Source: JAVDCA01 sp035293985 | Lineage (GTDB): Bacteria > Pseudomonadota > Alphaproteobacteria > Rhizobiales > Xanthobacteraceae | Direction: 5' to 3' | Length of the DNA: 64,000 nt | NCBI GenBank assembly: GCA_035293985.1 | Contig: DATGLS010000014.1 | Coordinates: 247,508 to 311,507, forward strand | Shown: piece after piece, positions 31,107 to 40,700 of the stretch | Layout: each line of letters starts with the position of its first letter | How positions within the stretch are numbered: position 1 is the first letter of the stretch | Notes under the pieces: model-generated | Databases searched by the model: none | The model's input: only the letters and a program-made list of their open reading frames with translations | Told to the model about the DNA's origin: nothing | Translations under genes and position numbers: made by a program

Positions 31107-32735
31107 GTGCCGGGGAGGGGTTACGACTACATCATCGTGGGGGCCGGCTCGGCCGGCTGCGTGCTCGCCAATCGGCTGAGCGAGGACGGACGCGCGCGTG
31201 TGCTGCTGATCGAGGCGGGTGGGCGCGATCGCGATCCGCTCATCCACATCCCGCTGGGCATGGGCAAGATGCATGATCTCGGCCTGCACGACTGGGGCTT
31301 TCACACCGAGCCCGAGCCGAACCTCGAGGGCCGCCGCATCGAGGCGATGCGCGGAAAGGTGCTGGGCGGCTCGTCCTCGATCAACGTCATGGCCTATACG
31401 CGCGGCCACCGCGGCGACTACGACCGCTGGGCGCAGAAGGGCGCGCGCGGCTGGTCGTTCGCCGACGTGCTGCCCTATTTCAAACGGGCCGAGACCTGGG
31501 AGGGGGGCGAGGACAAGTATCGCGGCGGCTCCGGCCCGCTCGGCACCCAGTGGGCGAAGACCACCGACCCGCTCTATGCCGCCTGGATCGACGCCGGCAA
31601 GGCGGCCGGCATTCCGCATACGCCGGATTACAACGGCGCCAGCGCCGAAGGCTTCGGCCACAGCCAATACACCATCCGCGACGGCCGGCGGTCGTCGACC
31701 GCCACCGCCTATCTCAAGCCGGCACGCAAGCGCCGCAACCTGGTCGTGGAGACGGGCGCGCGGGTGACGCGCGTGCTCATGCGCGGCACGCGCGCGGTCG
31801 GCGTCGAGCTGGTCAAGGACACATTCATCGAGCAGGCGACGGCCGAGCGTGAGGTGATCGTCGCGGCCGGCGCTTTCCAGAGCCCGCACCTGCTGATGCT
31901 GTCCGGCATCGGCCCCGCCGCGCACCTCAAGGAGATGGGCATCGCGGTGGCGGCGGATCTTCCGGTCGGCAAGAACCTGCAGGATCACCTCGCCTCGCAG
32001 TTCTGGTTCACGCGCCCGAAGCCCGGGCCGTTTCACGCTGGCATGCGCTTCGACCGCATGACACTGGCGATGCTGCGCGCGTATCTGTTCGGCACTGGTC
32101 CCGGCACGGTGGTGCCGGGCGGGCTGCACGCCTTCATCAAGACGCGGCCCGAGATCGCGGTGCCGGACATCGAGTTCATGTTCCGCGGCCTGCCCGCCGG
32201 CGCGCATCTGTGGTTTCCCGGCATCCGCAGGTCCTACCTCGACGGCTTCGGCATCCGTCCGACGTTGCTGCATCCGGACGGCCGCGGCGAGATCCTGCTG
32301 CGCTCGGCCGATCCGCTCGCGCCGATGCGCATCGTCTACAACTTCTTCTCGGCGCCGGGCGACCTGCCTGTGTTGCGTGAGGGCGTCAAGCGGGCACGTG
32401 ACGTCGCTTATCGAGCGCCGATGGACGCGTTTCGCGGCGAGGAGCTCGCGCCCGGTCCCAAGGTCAAGAGCGACGCGGAGATCGATGCCTGGATTCGCAA
32501 GGTCTCGATCACGGCGCACCATCCATGCGGCACCTGCCAGATGGGCACCGGACCGGACGCGGTGGTCGATCCGCAGCTGCGCGTACGCGGCATCGAGGCG
32601 CTGCGCGTGGTCGACGCGAGCGTGATGCCCGATCTCGTCTCGGCCCACATCAACGCCTGCGTGATCATGATCGCCGAAAAGGCGTCGGACATGATCAGCG
32701 GAAAGCAAGCATTGCCGCCGATCTTGGACGCGTAG
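31107..32735 (+). CDS. GMC family FAD-dependent oxidoreductase (choline dehydrogenase-like)
   Basis: A 542-residue cytosolic flavoprotein of the glucose-methanol-choline family, oxidising an alcohol of unknown identity. It has the Rossmann FAD motif IIVGAGSAGCVLANRLSEDG (residues about 9-28) and the GMC signature GKVLGGSSSINVMAYTRGH. It also has AAGAFQSPHLLMLSGIG and the C-terminal active-site segment SITAHHPCGTCQMG with the catalytic His pair region. I chose the GTG at 31107 because GAGGAG lies 6 bases upstream and the family start follows directly. It is convergent with a Bug-type binding protein across a repeat. Confidence 0.92.
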   Translation: MPGRGYDYIIVGAGSAGCVLANRLSEDGRARVLLIEAGGRDRDPLIHIPLGMGKMHDLGLHDWGFHTEPEPNLEGRRIEAMRGKVLGGSSSINVMAYTRGHRGDYDRWAQKGARGWSFADVLPYFKRAETWEGGEDKYRGGSGPLGTQWAKTTDPLYAAWIDAGKAAGIPHTPDYNGASAEGFGHSQYTIRDGRRSSTATAYLKPARKRRNLVVETGARVTRVLMRGTRAVGVELVKDTFIEQATAEREVIVAAGAFQSPHLLMLSGIGPAAHLKEMGIAVAADLPVGKNLQDHLASQFWFTRPKPGPFHAGMRFDRMTLAMLRAYLFGTGPGTVVPGGLHAFIKTRPEIAVPDIEFMFRGLPAGAHLWFPGIRRSYLDGFGIRPTLLHPDGRGEILLRSADPLAPMRIVYNFFSAPGDLPVLREGVKRARDVAYRAPMDAFRGEELAPGPKVKSDAEIDAWIRKVSITAHHPCGTCQMGTGPDAVVDPQLRVRGIEALRVVDASVMPDLVSAHINACVIMIAEKASDMISGKQALPPILDA

Positions 32736-32754
32736 ATCCGCCGCTTGCCGGCTT

Positions 32755-32905
32755 GCTCAGGCGGCTTTCCGCCGCGCTTGCGGGAAGAGTGGGAGAGGGG
32801 GCGCCGCTTGCTCCACTGCGCCGATAGGCGTCTGACCTGCCCCCTCCTGCGCGCTGCGCGCGTATTCCTCCCCTGCAAGCGCGTCGCAAGCGCGGGGGAG
32901 GGAAG
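32755..32905. repeat. G/C-rich palindromic repeat (family A)
   Basis: GCGGCTTTCCGCCGCGCTTG, GAGTGGGAGAGGGGGCGCC, CTGCCCCCTCCTGCGCGC and GCAAGCGCGGGGGAGGG follow one another. It lies between the convergent GMC and Bug genes. Confidence 0.6.
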
Positions 32906-32910
32906 CAAGA

Positions 32911-33897
32911 TCATTCCAGCTTCACATTCGCCGCCCGTCCGACCTCGACCCAGGTCCTCGTCTGCTCGTCGATGGTGCGGCGGAAATCCGCGGCGCTGCC
33001 GCCGACCGTCGGCGTCGCCATGTTCTTGAACTTCGACTTCACGTCGGCGAGCTGCATGATCTTCATCACCTCGGTCTCGAGCCGCTGGGCGACATCGGGC
33101 GGGAGGTGCGCGGGGCCGAACAGGCCGCTCCACAGCGAGACGTTGACGTCCGGGACGCCGGCTTCGGTCATGGTCGGCACGTCAGGCAGGTCGTCGAGAC
33201 GCTTGGCGTCGAGCACCGCGAGCGCGCGCGCGAGGCGGCCCTTCACCTGCGGCGTGGTCGGCGGCGGATCGGCGATGGTCAGCAGCGACTGGCCGGCGAT
33301 GACGCTGAGGATCGACTCATTGCTGCTCTTGTAGGGGATCGCGGTACCCGGCGCGCCGGTCTTGAGCTTGAACAGCTCGGTCGCGAGCGTGAAGGCGGGC
33401 GAGGACGTCGCGTAGTTCGACTTGTCCGGATTGGCTTTCATCCAGGCGATCAGCTCCTGCACGTTCTTTGCCGGGTTGTCGGCCTTGACGGCGAGAATGA
33501 GCGGAAACGCCGCGACCATCGACAGCGGCGTGAAGTCCCGGCTGCCGTGATAGGGCGGCTTCACCGAGATCGCCGGGATGATCGTCATGGCGCCAGCCGC
33601 CCCGATCAGCAGCGTATAGCCGTCGGCTGGCGCGTTCTTCACGTATGTGGCGGCGAGCATGCCGCCCGCGCCGGGGCGATTCTCGACGATCACAGGCTGG
33701 CCGAGGTCCTCCTGCAGCTTCGCCGCGATGATGCGGGCGATGATGTCATTGCCGCCGCCGGCCGCGAACCCGACCACGACCTTGATGACGTGGTTCGGAT
33801 AGGGCGCCTGCGCGCGCACCGGCATCGCGGCGGCGAGCGCGAGCCCTGCAAGCAGCGCGGCGCAACCGAGCGCGCGCCGGAAACGGCCGGCAGTCAT
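32911..33897 (-). CDS. Bug-family tripartite tricarboxylate transporter substrate-binding protein
   Basis: A 328-residue periplasmic binding protein of the TctC/Bug family, which captures carboxylates or related metabolites. It has a Sec signal peptide (ALGCAALLAGLALAAAMPVR, cleavage near AQA) and then the family start YPNHVIKVVVGFAAGGGNDI, VIVENRPGAGGM, YTLLIGAAG and GLFGPAHLPPDVAQRLETEV. The start at 33897 has AGGGAGG about 6 bases upstream. No TctA/TctB membrane subunits are nearby, as is common for orphan Bug proteins. The ligand cannot be named. Confidence 0.92.
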   Translation of the reverse strand: MTAGRFRRALGCAALLAGLALAAAMPVRAQAPYPNHVIKVVVGFAAGGGNDIIARIIAAKLQEDLGQPVIVENRPGAGGMLAATYVKNAPADGYTLLIGAAGAMTIIPAISVKPPYHGSRDFTPLSMVAAFPLILAVKADNPAKNVQELIAWMKANPDKSNYATSSPAFTLATELFKLKTGAPGTAIPYKSSNESILSVIAGQSLLTIADPPPTTPQVKGRLARALAVLDAKRLDDLPDVPTMTEAGVPDVNVSLWSGLFGPAHLPPDVAQRLETEVMKIMQLADVKSKFKNMATPTVGGSAADFRRTIDEQTRTWVEVGRAANVKLE

Positions 33898-34042
33898 CGG
33901 GGTCCTCCCTAAGATGTGATTGTCGGCCGCGGCCGATCGAGAAGAAACAACAGGATAGCGCGTGCCGTCGGCGCGGAACACTAGTTGAAATCGGCTTTCC
34001 GCGGGGGCATGGTCGCGCGCTTCGTTCACCGAGGAATCCCCC

Positions 34043-34567
34043 ATGCCCTTCACGATGTCCCAAGCTTCACTGCCGGTCTTCGAGATCGAGCTCAATGCCC
34101 TGTCGGGCGTGCTCGACAAGGCGGCCGCCTTCGCGACCGCCAAGAAGCTCGATCCGGCGACCCTGCCGCTGTACCGGCTGGCGCCCGACATGTTCACGCT
34201 CGCGCGCCAGGTGCAGGTCGCGTGCGACCAGGCGAAGAACGGCGGCTCGCGGCTCGCGGGCGTCGAGCCGCCCAAATTCGAGGACGACGAAAAGACGATC
34301 GACGAGCTCAAGGCGCGCATCGCCAAGACGCTCGCGCATGTGAAGACGCTCGATGCCGGAAAGATCGATGCGTCGGCCGACCGCGAGATCACGTTTCCGC
34401 TCGGCCCCGTCAACAAGGGCAGCATGAAGGGCAGCGACTATCTCAATCATTTCGTGCTGCCGAACTTCTATTTCCACTGCACCGCCGCCTACGCGATCCT
34501 CCGCCATTGCGGCGTCGAGATCGGCAAGCGCGACTTCCTCGGCGCGATCCCGATGAAGATGACGTGA
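34043..34567 (+). CDS. DUF1993 family protein
   Basis: A 174-residue, helix-rich protein of the DUF1993 family (DinB-like four-helix bundle superfamily by recollection). Recognisable stretches are LPVFEIELNALSGVLDKAAA, YRLAPDMFTLARQVQVACDQ and the C-terminal NHFVLPNFYFHCTAAYAILR HCGVEIGKRDFLG. Function unknown. AGGA lies about 7 bases before the ATG at 34043; a second Met at 34055 is possible. It is convergent with the histidine kinase, separated by a long palindromic repeat. Confidence 0.88.
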   Translation: MPFTMSQASLPVFEIELNALSGVLDKAAAFATAKKLDPATLPLYRLAPDMFTLARQVQVACDQAKNGGSRLAGVEPPKFEDDEKTIDELKARIAKTLAHVKTLDAGKIDASADREITFPLGPVNKGSMKGSDYLNHFVLPNFYFHCTAAYAILRHCGVEIGKRDFLGAIPMKMT

Positions 34568-34581
34568 GACCGCGCCATCGT

Positions 34582-34737
34582 CGTAGGGTGGGCAAAAGGC
34601 GGCCGAGGTGTCGGCGATCCGGCACGGTCGGCGTCCCGCCGTGCCCACGCGGACGCGGCGATGCGTGACGGCATGGGCACGGCGGATCGAGTGAGGTGAT
34701 TCCGACGGCCACCTCGGCCGCCTTTGCCGACCCTACG
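34582..34737. repeat. Long palindromic repeat, GTAGGGTGGGCAAA type (family B)
   Basis: CGTAGGGTGGGCAAAAGGCG plus GCCGAGGTG (34582-34610) faces CACCTCGGCCGCC plus TTTGCCGACCCTACG (34710-34737), nearly perfect inverted arms of about 28 bases. The interior has CGGCACGG and GTGCCCACG, GCATGGGCACGG. It separates convergent DUF1993 and histidine kinase genes and ends 3 bases before the kinase stop. Confidence 0.85.
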
Positions 34738-34739
34738 GC

Positions 34740-36356
34740 CTATCGCGATTCGCCTTCGTCCACGCCGACAGGGGCGCGCTCCGTCGTGGCTTCGCCGGGC
34801 GCCTCGGGACCCGCCTCCGCCGCAAACTGCGTCGGCAGCCGGATGGTGAAGCGCGAGCCTTCGCCTTCGCGGCTGTCGACCGCGATGCTGCCGCCGTGCA
34901 GGCCGACGACGATCTTCACGAGGTAGAGGCCGACCCCCGTCCCGACCACGCCCGAGACATTGCTTCCGCGGTAGTAGCGCTCGAACAGCCGCGCGATATC
35001 GCCGGCCGGAATGCCGATGCCGTGGTCGGCGACGGTGACGACGACCTCGTCCCCGTCGGCCACGGCTCCGACCGTGATGCGGCCGCCGCCGGGCGAGTAC
35101 TTCACGGCATTGGACAGAAGATTGCTGAACGCCTGCGACAGCAGGTTGCGATCGCCGGTGATCGGCAGCGGATGAGCGAATTCCGCGACGATGCTAGCCT
35201 TCGGGGCGATCTCGCGGTGCATATGCGCGACTTCCCGCAGCAGCGCCGCGAGATCGATCGCGGATGGGTGCACGTAGAGCCCGACGCCGTCGAGGAGGCG
35301 CGCGGCGTTGAGCATGTTCTCGATCAAATGCGTCATGCGCAGCACGGCGGCGCGCACCTTGCCGGCGCGCTCGACGATCTCCTCGCCGCGCAGCCGCCCG
35401 GTCATCTTGATCAGCCGCTGGGCGTGCCCGTCGATGATGGTCAGCGGCGTGCGGAACTCGTGCGACGCCATCGAGACGAAGTTGCGCTGCAGGGTGGTGA
35501 GGCGTCGCTCGGCCTCGAGCTTCTCCTCCAGCATCGAGGCCTGCTGCGCGAGGCCGCGCCGGCTGACCATGAGCTCGATGGCGTTGTTGCGGAAGACATC
35601 GGCGGCGCGCGCCATCTCGCCGATCTCGTCGCGCCGCTCGGCGCCGGGGAAATCGACGTCCGTATGGTTGGCGGCGAGCAGATGCATGCGGCCGGCGAGC
35701 CGCAACAGCGGCGAGGAAATCCAGCGGCGAATGTAGATCAACGCGGCGATGACCATCAGCGCCGCAATGCCGATCGCAATGCCGATCAGCCTGACCGACT
35801 CGCGATAGGCCGAGGCAGTGCGGCTGCTCGCCGCCTGGGCATTGGCGACGTTGCGGTCGGTGAGCTGGCCGAGCGTGTCGCTCGCCTCGTCATAGGCGGC
35901 GCGCGACGTCGTCATGTAAGCTGCGGTCGCGTCGGCCTTGCGGTCGGCATGCGCCAGCGCGAGCACGCCGTCGACGCCGCGCCGGTATCCGCTCCAGGCG
36001 GTCTTGAAGCGTTGGTACAACGCTCTCTCGGCGTCGTCGTGACGGATGCGCTCGTAACGTGCCTCCGCCTCCGCGATCGCAACGTCGAGCTCGCCCATCT
36101 CGCGCTCGATCGCGGCCATGTCGTCCGGGCGCGTCGCCAGAAGGCTGCTGCCCTCGGCGGCGCGGAAGTCGGAGGTGAAGTTGTTGAGATCGCCGAGGGC
36201 GCGCGTGTTCGGCAGCCACAAATCGACGATGTCCGACGAGACCTGATCGAAGCCGTGCAGCCGCATCATGCTGAACAGGCCGAGCACGACCACCAGCAGG
36301 AAGAAGAAAAAAAACACCGCCGACAAATGGAAACGGATCGAGCCCGGCTGCCGCAT
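34740..36356 (-). CDS. Membrane sensor histidine kinase
   Basis: A 538-residue kinase. A first membrane segment (about residues 9-31, with five consecutive Phe) and a second (about 190-212) flank a periplasmic helical-bundle domain of some 155 residues. HAMP follows (about 210-262), then HisKA with the phospho-accepting His in SHEFRTPLTIIDGH (about residue 299), and HATPase with NLLSNAVKYSPGG (N box, about 413), DHGIGIP (G1) and TGVGLYLVK (G2, about 477). The start at 36356 is preferred because the upstream frame to 36434 crosses a palindromic repeat. A partner response regulator is divergent. Confidence 0.9.
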   Translation of the reverse strand: MRQPGSIRFHLSAVFFFFFLLVVVLGLFSMMRLHGFDQVSSDIVDLWLPNTRALGDLNNFTSDFRAAEGSSLLATRPDDMAAIEREMGELDVAIAEAEARYERIRHDDAERALYQRFKTAWSGYRRGVDGVLALAHADRKADATAAYMTTSRAAYDEASDTLGQLTDRNVANAQAASSRTASAYRESVRLIGIAIGIAALMVIAALIYIRRWISSPLLRLAGRMHLLAANHTDVDFPGAERRDEIGEMARAADVFRNNAIELMVSRRGLAQQASMLEEKLEAERRLTTLQRNFVSMASHEFRTPLTIIDGHAQRLIKMTGRLRGEEIVERAGKVRAAVLRMTHLIENMLNAARLLDGVGLYVHPSAIDLAALLREVAHMHREIAPKASIVAEFAHPLPITGDRNLLSQAFSNLLSNAVKYSPGGGRITVGAVADGDEVVVTVADHGIGIPAGDIARLFERYYRGSNVSGVVGTGVGLYLVKIVVGLHGGSIAVDSREGEGSRFTIRLPTQFAAEAGPEAPGEATTERAPVGVDEGESR

Positions 36357-36389
36357 GGTGACCTGACATCGGCGGCACGGCCGCCGCAA

Positions 36390-36438
36390 GCGCATGTTCC
36401 GGCGAAATGGGCGCCGGTTCGCCGACAAGAACATGCGC
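36390..36438. repeat. Hairpin-forming palindrome upstream of the histidine kinase
   Basis: GCGCATGTTC (36390-36399) faces GAACATGCGC (36429-36438) and inside them GGCGAA faces TTCGCC. The GGTTCGCCGACAA core recurs near 59875 and loosely near 25662. It lies in the promoter region of a divergent two-component pair and could be a dispersed repeat or an operator. Confidence 0.65.
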
Positions 36439-36585
36439 CAAACGCCAGGATCTAGCTAGATGCAACATGAATCCAGCTGGTGAACAAACGAAGCACTATC
36501 ACATTTCGGGCTGACGTGCTCCGGCCTATACTATGCGGCAAGGGTGCGTGCGGCCGTACGCACCGAAGTTCGGACCCGGAATGCC

Positions 36586-37191
36586 ATGGCGGATGCCCGT
36601 AAGAAGATTCTGTGCGTGGAGGACGACCACGAGACCGCGGCCTTGATCGGCGAGGAACTGGTCGAGCGCGGGTACGACGTGACCCCTGCGCGTGACGGGC
36701 GCGAGGGCTTTGCGGCGATCCTAAAGGACACGCCTGATCTCGTGCTTTGCGACATCAGCATGCCGGTGATGTCCGGCTTCGAGCTGCTGGAGCGGCTGAC
36801 CGCGGTGGCGCCGCGCTTCGGCAATGTTCCCTTCGTCTTCCTGACGGCACTCACCGACCGCGACAACGAGCTCAAGGGGCGTCAGCTCGGCGCCGACGAC
36901 TACGTCACCAAGCCGATCGATTTCGACGTGCTCGAAGCGATCATCAAGGCGCGGCTTGCCCGCGTCGCGCGTGGCGACGTGTGGCCGCGCAGCGTCGGGC
37001 TGAACGATCGCGAGATCGAGACGCTGACCTGGGCGGCGCGCGGCAAGACCTCGGCGGAAATCGCCAAGTTGCTCGACCTGAGCAAGCGCACGGTCGATTT
37101 CCACATCGAGAATGCGCGCACGAAGCTCGGCGTCTCGACCCGCATCCAGGCCGCCGTCAAGGCGGCGGCGGGGCGGCTGATCGAGCCGTAG
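36586..37191 (+). CDS. Response regulator with receiver and LuxR-type HTH domains
   Basis: A 201-residue protein. Residues about 7-122 form a receiver: acidic pair in VEDDHETA, phospho-acceptor Asp near 56 in LVLCDISMPVMSGFE, Thr in FLTALTD and Lys in TKPIDFD. Residues about 135-195 form a LuxR/FixJ-type helix-turn-helix: LNDREIETLTWAARGKTSAE, LDLSKRTVDFHIENARTKLG. The ATG at 36586 starts directly before KKILCVEDD; an in-frame ATG at 36544 would add an Arg-rich leader. It is divergent from the histidine kinase, its likely cognate. Targets are unknown. Confidence 0.92.
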   Translation: MADARKKILCVEDDHETAALIGEELVERGYDVTPARDGREGFAAILKDTPDLVLCDISMPVMSGFELLERLTAVAPRFGNVPFVFLTALTDRDNELKGRQLGADDYVTKPIDFDVLEAIIKARLARVARGDVWPRSVGLNDREIETLTWAARGKTSAEIAKLLDLSKRTVDFHIENARTKLGVSTRIQAAVKAAAGRLIEP

Positions 37192-37206
37192 CCGCCTGAT
37201 CTCCCG

Positions 37207-37572
37207 TCACGACGGCATATCCCACATCACGATCGCGTAGATGAGGGCGAGCGGCAGCAGGATGAGACCGAGATAGGTCCACGTGCGGTAGGCCGAGGGG
37301 TCGCGCGGCGGGATGAAAAGGTGGACGACGACCCAGATGGCAGCCGCGAAGCCCAGTGCCATGCGCACGAGGTCGGCGGGCGTCTCGTAGGCGGTCCAGA
37401 TGGTTTCGCTTTGCGGCCGGGCGACCAGCGCGATCACCACCAAGAGCGCGCACATGAAGATCAGGCGCACGATGCCGCCGGCGAGCTTCAGGCCGGCCGG
37501 CACCGGCCGGCGGCTGGGGTGACCATCGGGAACACCAGGTAAGGGCGGAACGTCGCTCGTTTCGCTGGCCAT
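37207..37572 (-). CDS. Small three-helix membrane protein
   Basis: A 121-residue protein of unknown function. After a Pro-rich N-terminal tail (VPPLPGVPDGHPSRRPVPAG), hydrophobic segments lie at about residues 28-50 (IVRLIFMCALLVVIALVAR), 68-88 (RMALGFAAAIWVVVHLFI) and 97-117 (TWTYLGLILLPLALIYAIVM). Convergent with the response regulator, 15 bases apart. Possibly part of the neighbouring efflux locus, but it lies 170 bases after the RND gene with no sign of co-transcription. Confidence 0.7.
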   Translation of the reverse strand: MASETSDVPPLPGVPDGHPSRRPVPAGLKLAGGIVRLIFMCALLVVIALVARPQSETIWTAYETPADLVRMALGFAAAIWVVVHLFIPPRDPSAYRTWTYLGLILLPLALIYAIVMWDMPS

Positions 37573-37742
37573 GCGACCGACTCCTTGGGTGGTTCCACCT
37601 CCGGATCGGCCTCAGGCACGACGGGCCGCCGCTCCCGGCGCAACCACGCAAATCACATGCGAATAATATACCGCTTCGGACCACAACGTAAGTTCGCCGT
37701 AAGATTCTTCGGTGACTTCGCGCCGTTTCGGGTGGCCCGACC

Positions 37743-40700
37743 TCACGGTTCCGAGGGCGAGGGATCAGCCTCGGCAGGGGGCGCCGCCGCCGCGGCGGGG
37801 GGCTGGCGCTCCAGGAAAATGCTCTGCAGGGCCGGCACCACCACCAGCAACATGATCGGCCCGATGAACATGCCGCCGACGATCACGGTGGCGAGCGGGC
37901 GCTGCACCTGGCTGCCGATGCCAGTCGAGACGGCGGCGGGCAGGAGGCCGATGCAGGCCGAGAGCGCCATCATCAGGATCGGCCGCATCTGCTGCTCGAC
38001 GACGCGGAACATGGTCTCGATCGCCGGCACGTCCGGGCTCGCCAATCGATGGTAGCTGTTGATGATGAGAATGCCGCTCATCACCGAGACGCCGAACAAG
38101 GAGATAAAGCCGATCGCGGCCGAGATGCTGAAGTCGAGCCCCGACACGTAGAGGCCGAGGATGCCGCCGCACACCGCGAACGGAATGCCGAGCAGCGCCA
38201 TCAGGCTGTCGCGCAGCGAGTTGAACAGCCCGTAGAGCAGCACCATGATCAGCACGAGCGTGATCGGGACGATCACTGCGAGGCGCTTCTTCGCCTGCTG
38301 CAATCCCTGGAACTCGCCCGCCCATTCGATGCGATACCCGGTCGGCAGCTTCACGTGCTGGGCGATGCGCTCCTGCCCCTCGGCGACGGCGCCGGCGAGG
38401 TCGCGTCCGCGCACGCTGAACTTGATCGGAATGAAGCGCTGGTTCTTCTCGCGGTAAATGTACGACGCGCCGGTGTCGAGGGAGATCGAGGCGAGCGAGC
38501 TCAGCGGAATGTAGGCGTTGCCGTTCGGCGTTTGCACCCCGACCTTGATCTTCTTCACCGCCTCGATGCTGTCGCGGTATTGCGGCGCGAGCCGCACCGT
38601 GACCCCGAACTGCCGCTCGCCCTCGAGCAGCGTGGTCGCCTGCGTTCCGCCGAGCGCCGCCTGCACCACCGTGTTGACGTCGCCGACATTGAGGCCGTAG
38701 CGCGCCGCCTGCCTGCGGTCGATCGTGATGTTGAGATTGGGCTGGCCGAGCACGCGGAAGACGCCGAGATCGGTCACGCCCGAGACCTGCTCCATCTGCT
38801 TGAGCACGTCGCCGGCGATCCGCTCCAGCGTCACGAGGTCGGGCCCGATGATCTTGATCGAGTTGGCGCCTTTGACGCCGGAGAGCCCTTCCTCGACGTT
38901 GTCCTGGATATACTGGGAGAAATTGAAATCGATGCCGACGAACTCCTTGTCGAAATCCTTCTGCAGGTCGGCGATCAGCATGTCCTTGGTGTAGTTGTGC
39001 GGCCATTCGTCGAACGCCTTGAGCGGGACGAAGAACTCGGCGTTGAAGAAGCCGGCGGCGTCGCTGCCGTTGTCGGGCCGCCCGTGCTGGGAGACCACCG
39101 TGATCACCTCGGGATAGCGCAACAGGATCCGGCGGATCTTCGCGACGATCGGCTCGCCGGCCTCGAGCGAGATGGTCGGAGGCATCGAGGCGCGGATCCA
39201 CAAGTTGCCTTCCTCCAGCGCGGGCAGGAACTCGCTGCCGAGCCGCGATCCGATGAAGCCGACGATGAGGAGGAACACGAGTCCCGCCACGATGGTGGCT
39301 TTGCGCCAGGCGAGCGACCAGCGCAGGACCGGCGTGAAGACGCGGCGCAGCCCGCGCACCAGCATGGTCTCGACCTCGGCGAGGTGCTCAGGGACAAGCA
39401 GCGAGGCGAGGCAGGGCGTGACGGTGAAAGTCGCAATCAGCGCGCCGACCAGCGCGTAGCCGTAGGTGCGCGCCATCGGGCCGAAAATCTGTCCCTCGAC
39501 GCCCTGCATGGTGAACAGCGGGATGAACGCCGCGACGATGATGGCGGTGGAAAAAAAGACGGCGCGGTCGACCTGCAGCGTGCTGATCAGGATCATCCGC
39601 AGCCGGTCGGTCCAGGTCGGCGCGTCCGCGCCGCCGCGTTGCGTCGGGTCGGGCCCCCAGCGCCCGGCGGCGAGCTGCGCCAGCAGCGCTTGGCGCTCGG
39701 CCGGCGGCGACTGGAAATTGCGATAGATGTTCTCGACGAGAATCACGGCGGCGTCGACGATGATGCCGAAATCGACCGCGCCGAGCGACAAGAGGTTGGC
39801 ATCCTCCCCGCGCGCCACCAGGATCACGATGCTGAAGAACAGGGCGAATGGGATGTTGGCGCCGACGATGATGGCGCTGCGCAGGTCGCCGAGGAACATC
39901 CACTGGATGAGGAAGATCAGCACGCAGCCGAACACGAGGTTGTGCAGCACCGTGCTGGTGGTGACGGCGACGAGCGAGGTGCGGTCGTAGAACGGCTTCA
40001 GCTTGACGCCGGGCGGCAGGCTGCCGTCGGCGTTGATCTTGTCGATCTCCGCCTTGACCCTCGCCGTCACCTCGTTGGTGTGCAGCGTGCGGTTCATGAT
40101 GACGATCGCCTCGATCACATCGTCGTCCTTGTCGCGCCCGGCCTGCCCGAGCCGGGGCACGTTGCCGACATGGACCCTGGCGACGTCCTTGACGTAGACC
40201 GGCACGCCGTTCTGCTGCGCCAGCACCACGTTCTCGATGTCGTCGACGTTGAAGCCCTGCGTGAGATCGGCGTCGCCGCCGCTGTTCATCAGGCCGACGC
40301 CGCGGATGTTGACCGATTGCTGGCCGATATTGATGGTGCGGCCACCGACGTTGAGATTGGCATTGCCGATCGCGCTGATCACCTGCGGCAGGGTGACGTT
40401 GTAGGCGTCGAGCTTCTGCAGGTCGACCTCGACCTCGTACTCCTTGGTGGTGCCGCCCCAGGTGTTGACCTGCACGACGCCCGGGACCGTGAGCAGGCGG
40501 CGCTGCAGAATCCAGTCCTGCACGGTGCGCAGGTTGGAGAGCCCGAAATGCGGCGGGCCGACCAGCTGATAGCGGAAGATCTCGCCCACCAGGCTGCCGC
40601 CCTGGATCTGCGGCACCACGTTGTTCGGCAGCGTCACGTTCTGCTGCAGGCTGATCTCGGCCTGGGTGAGCGCGAAGTAGTAATCGACGCCGTACTGGAA

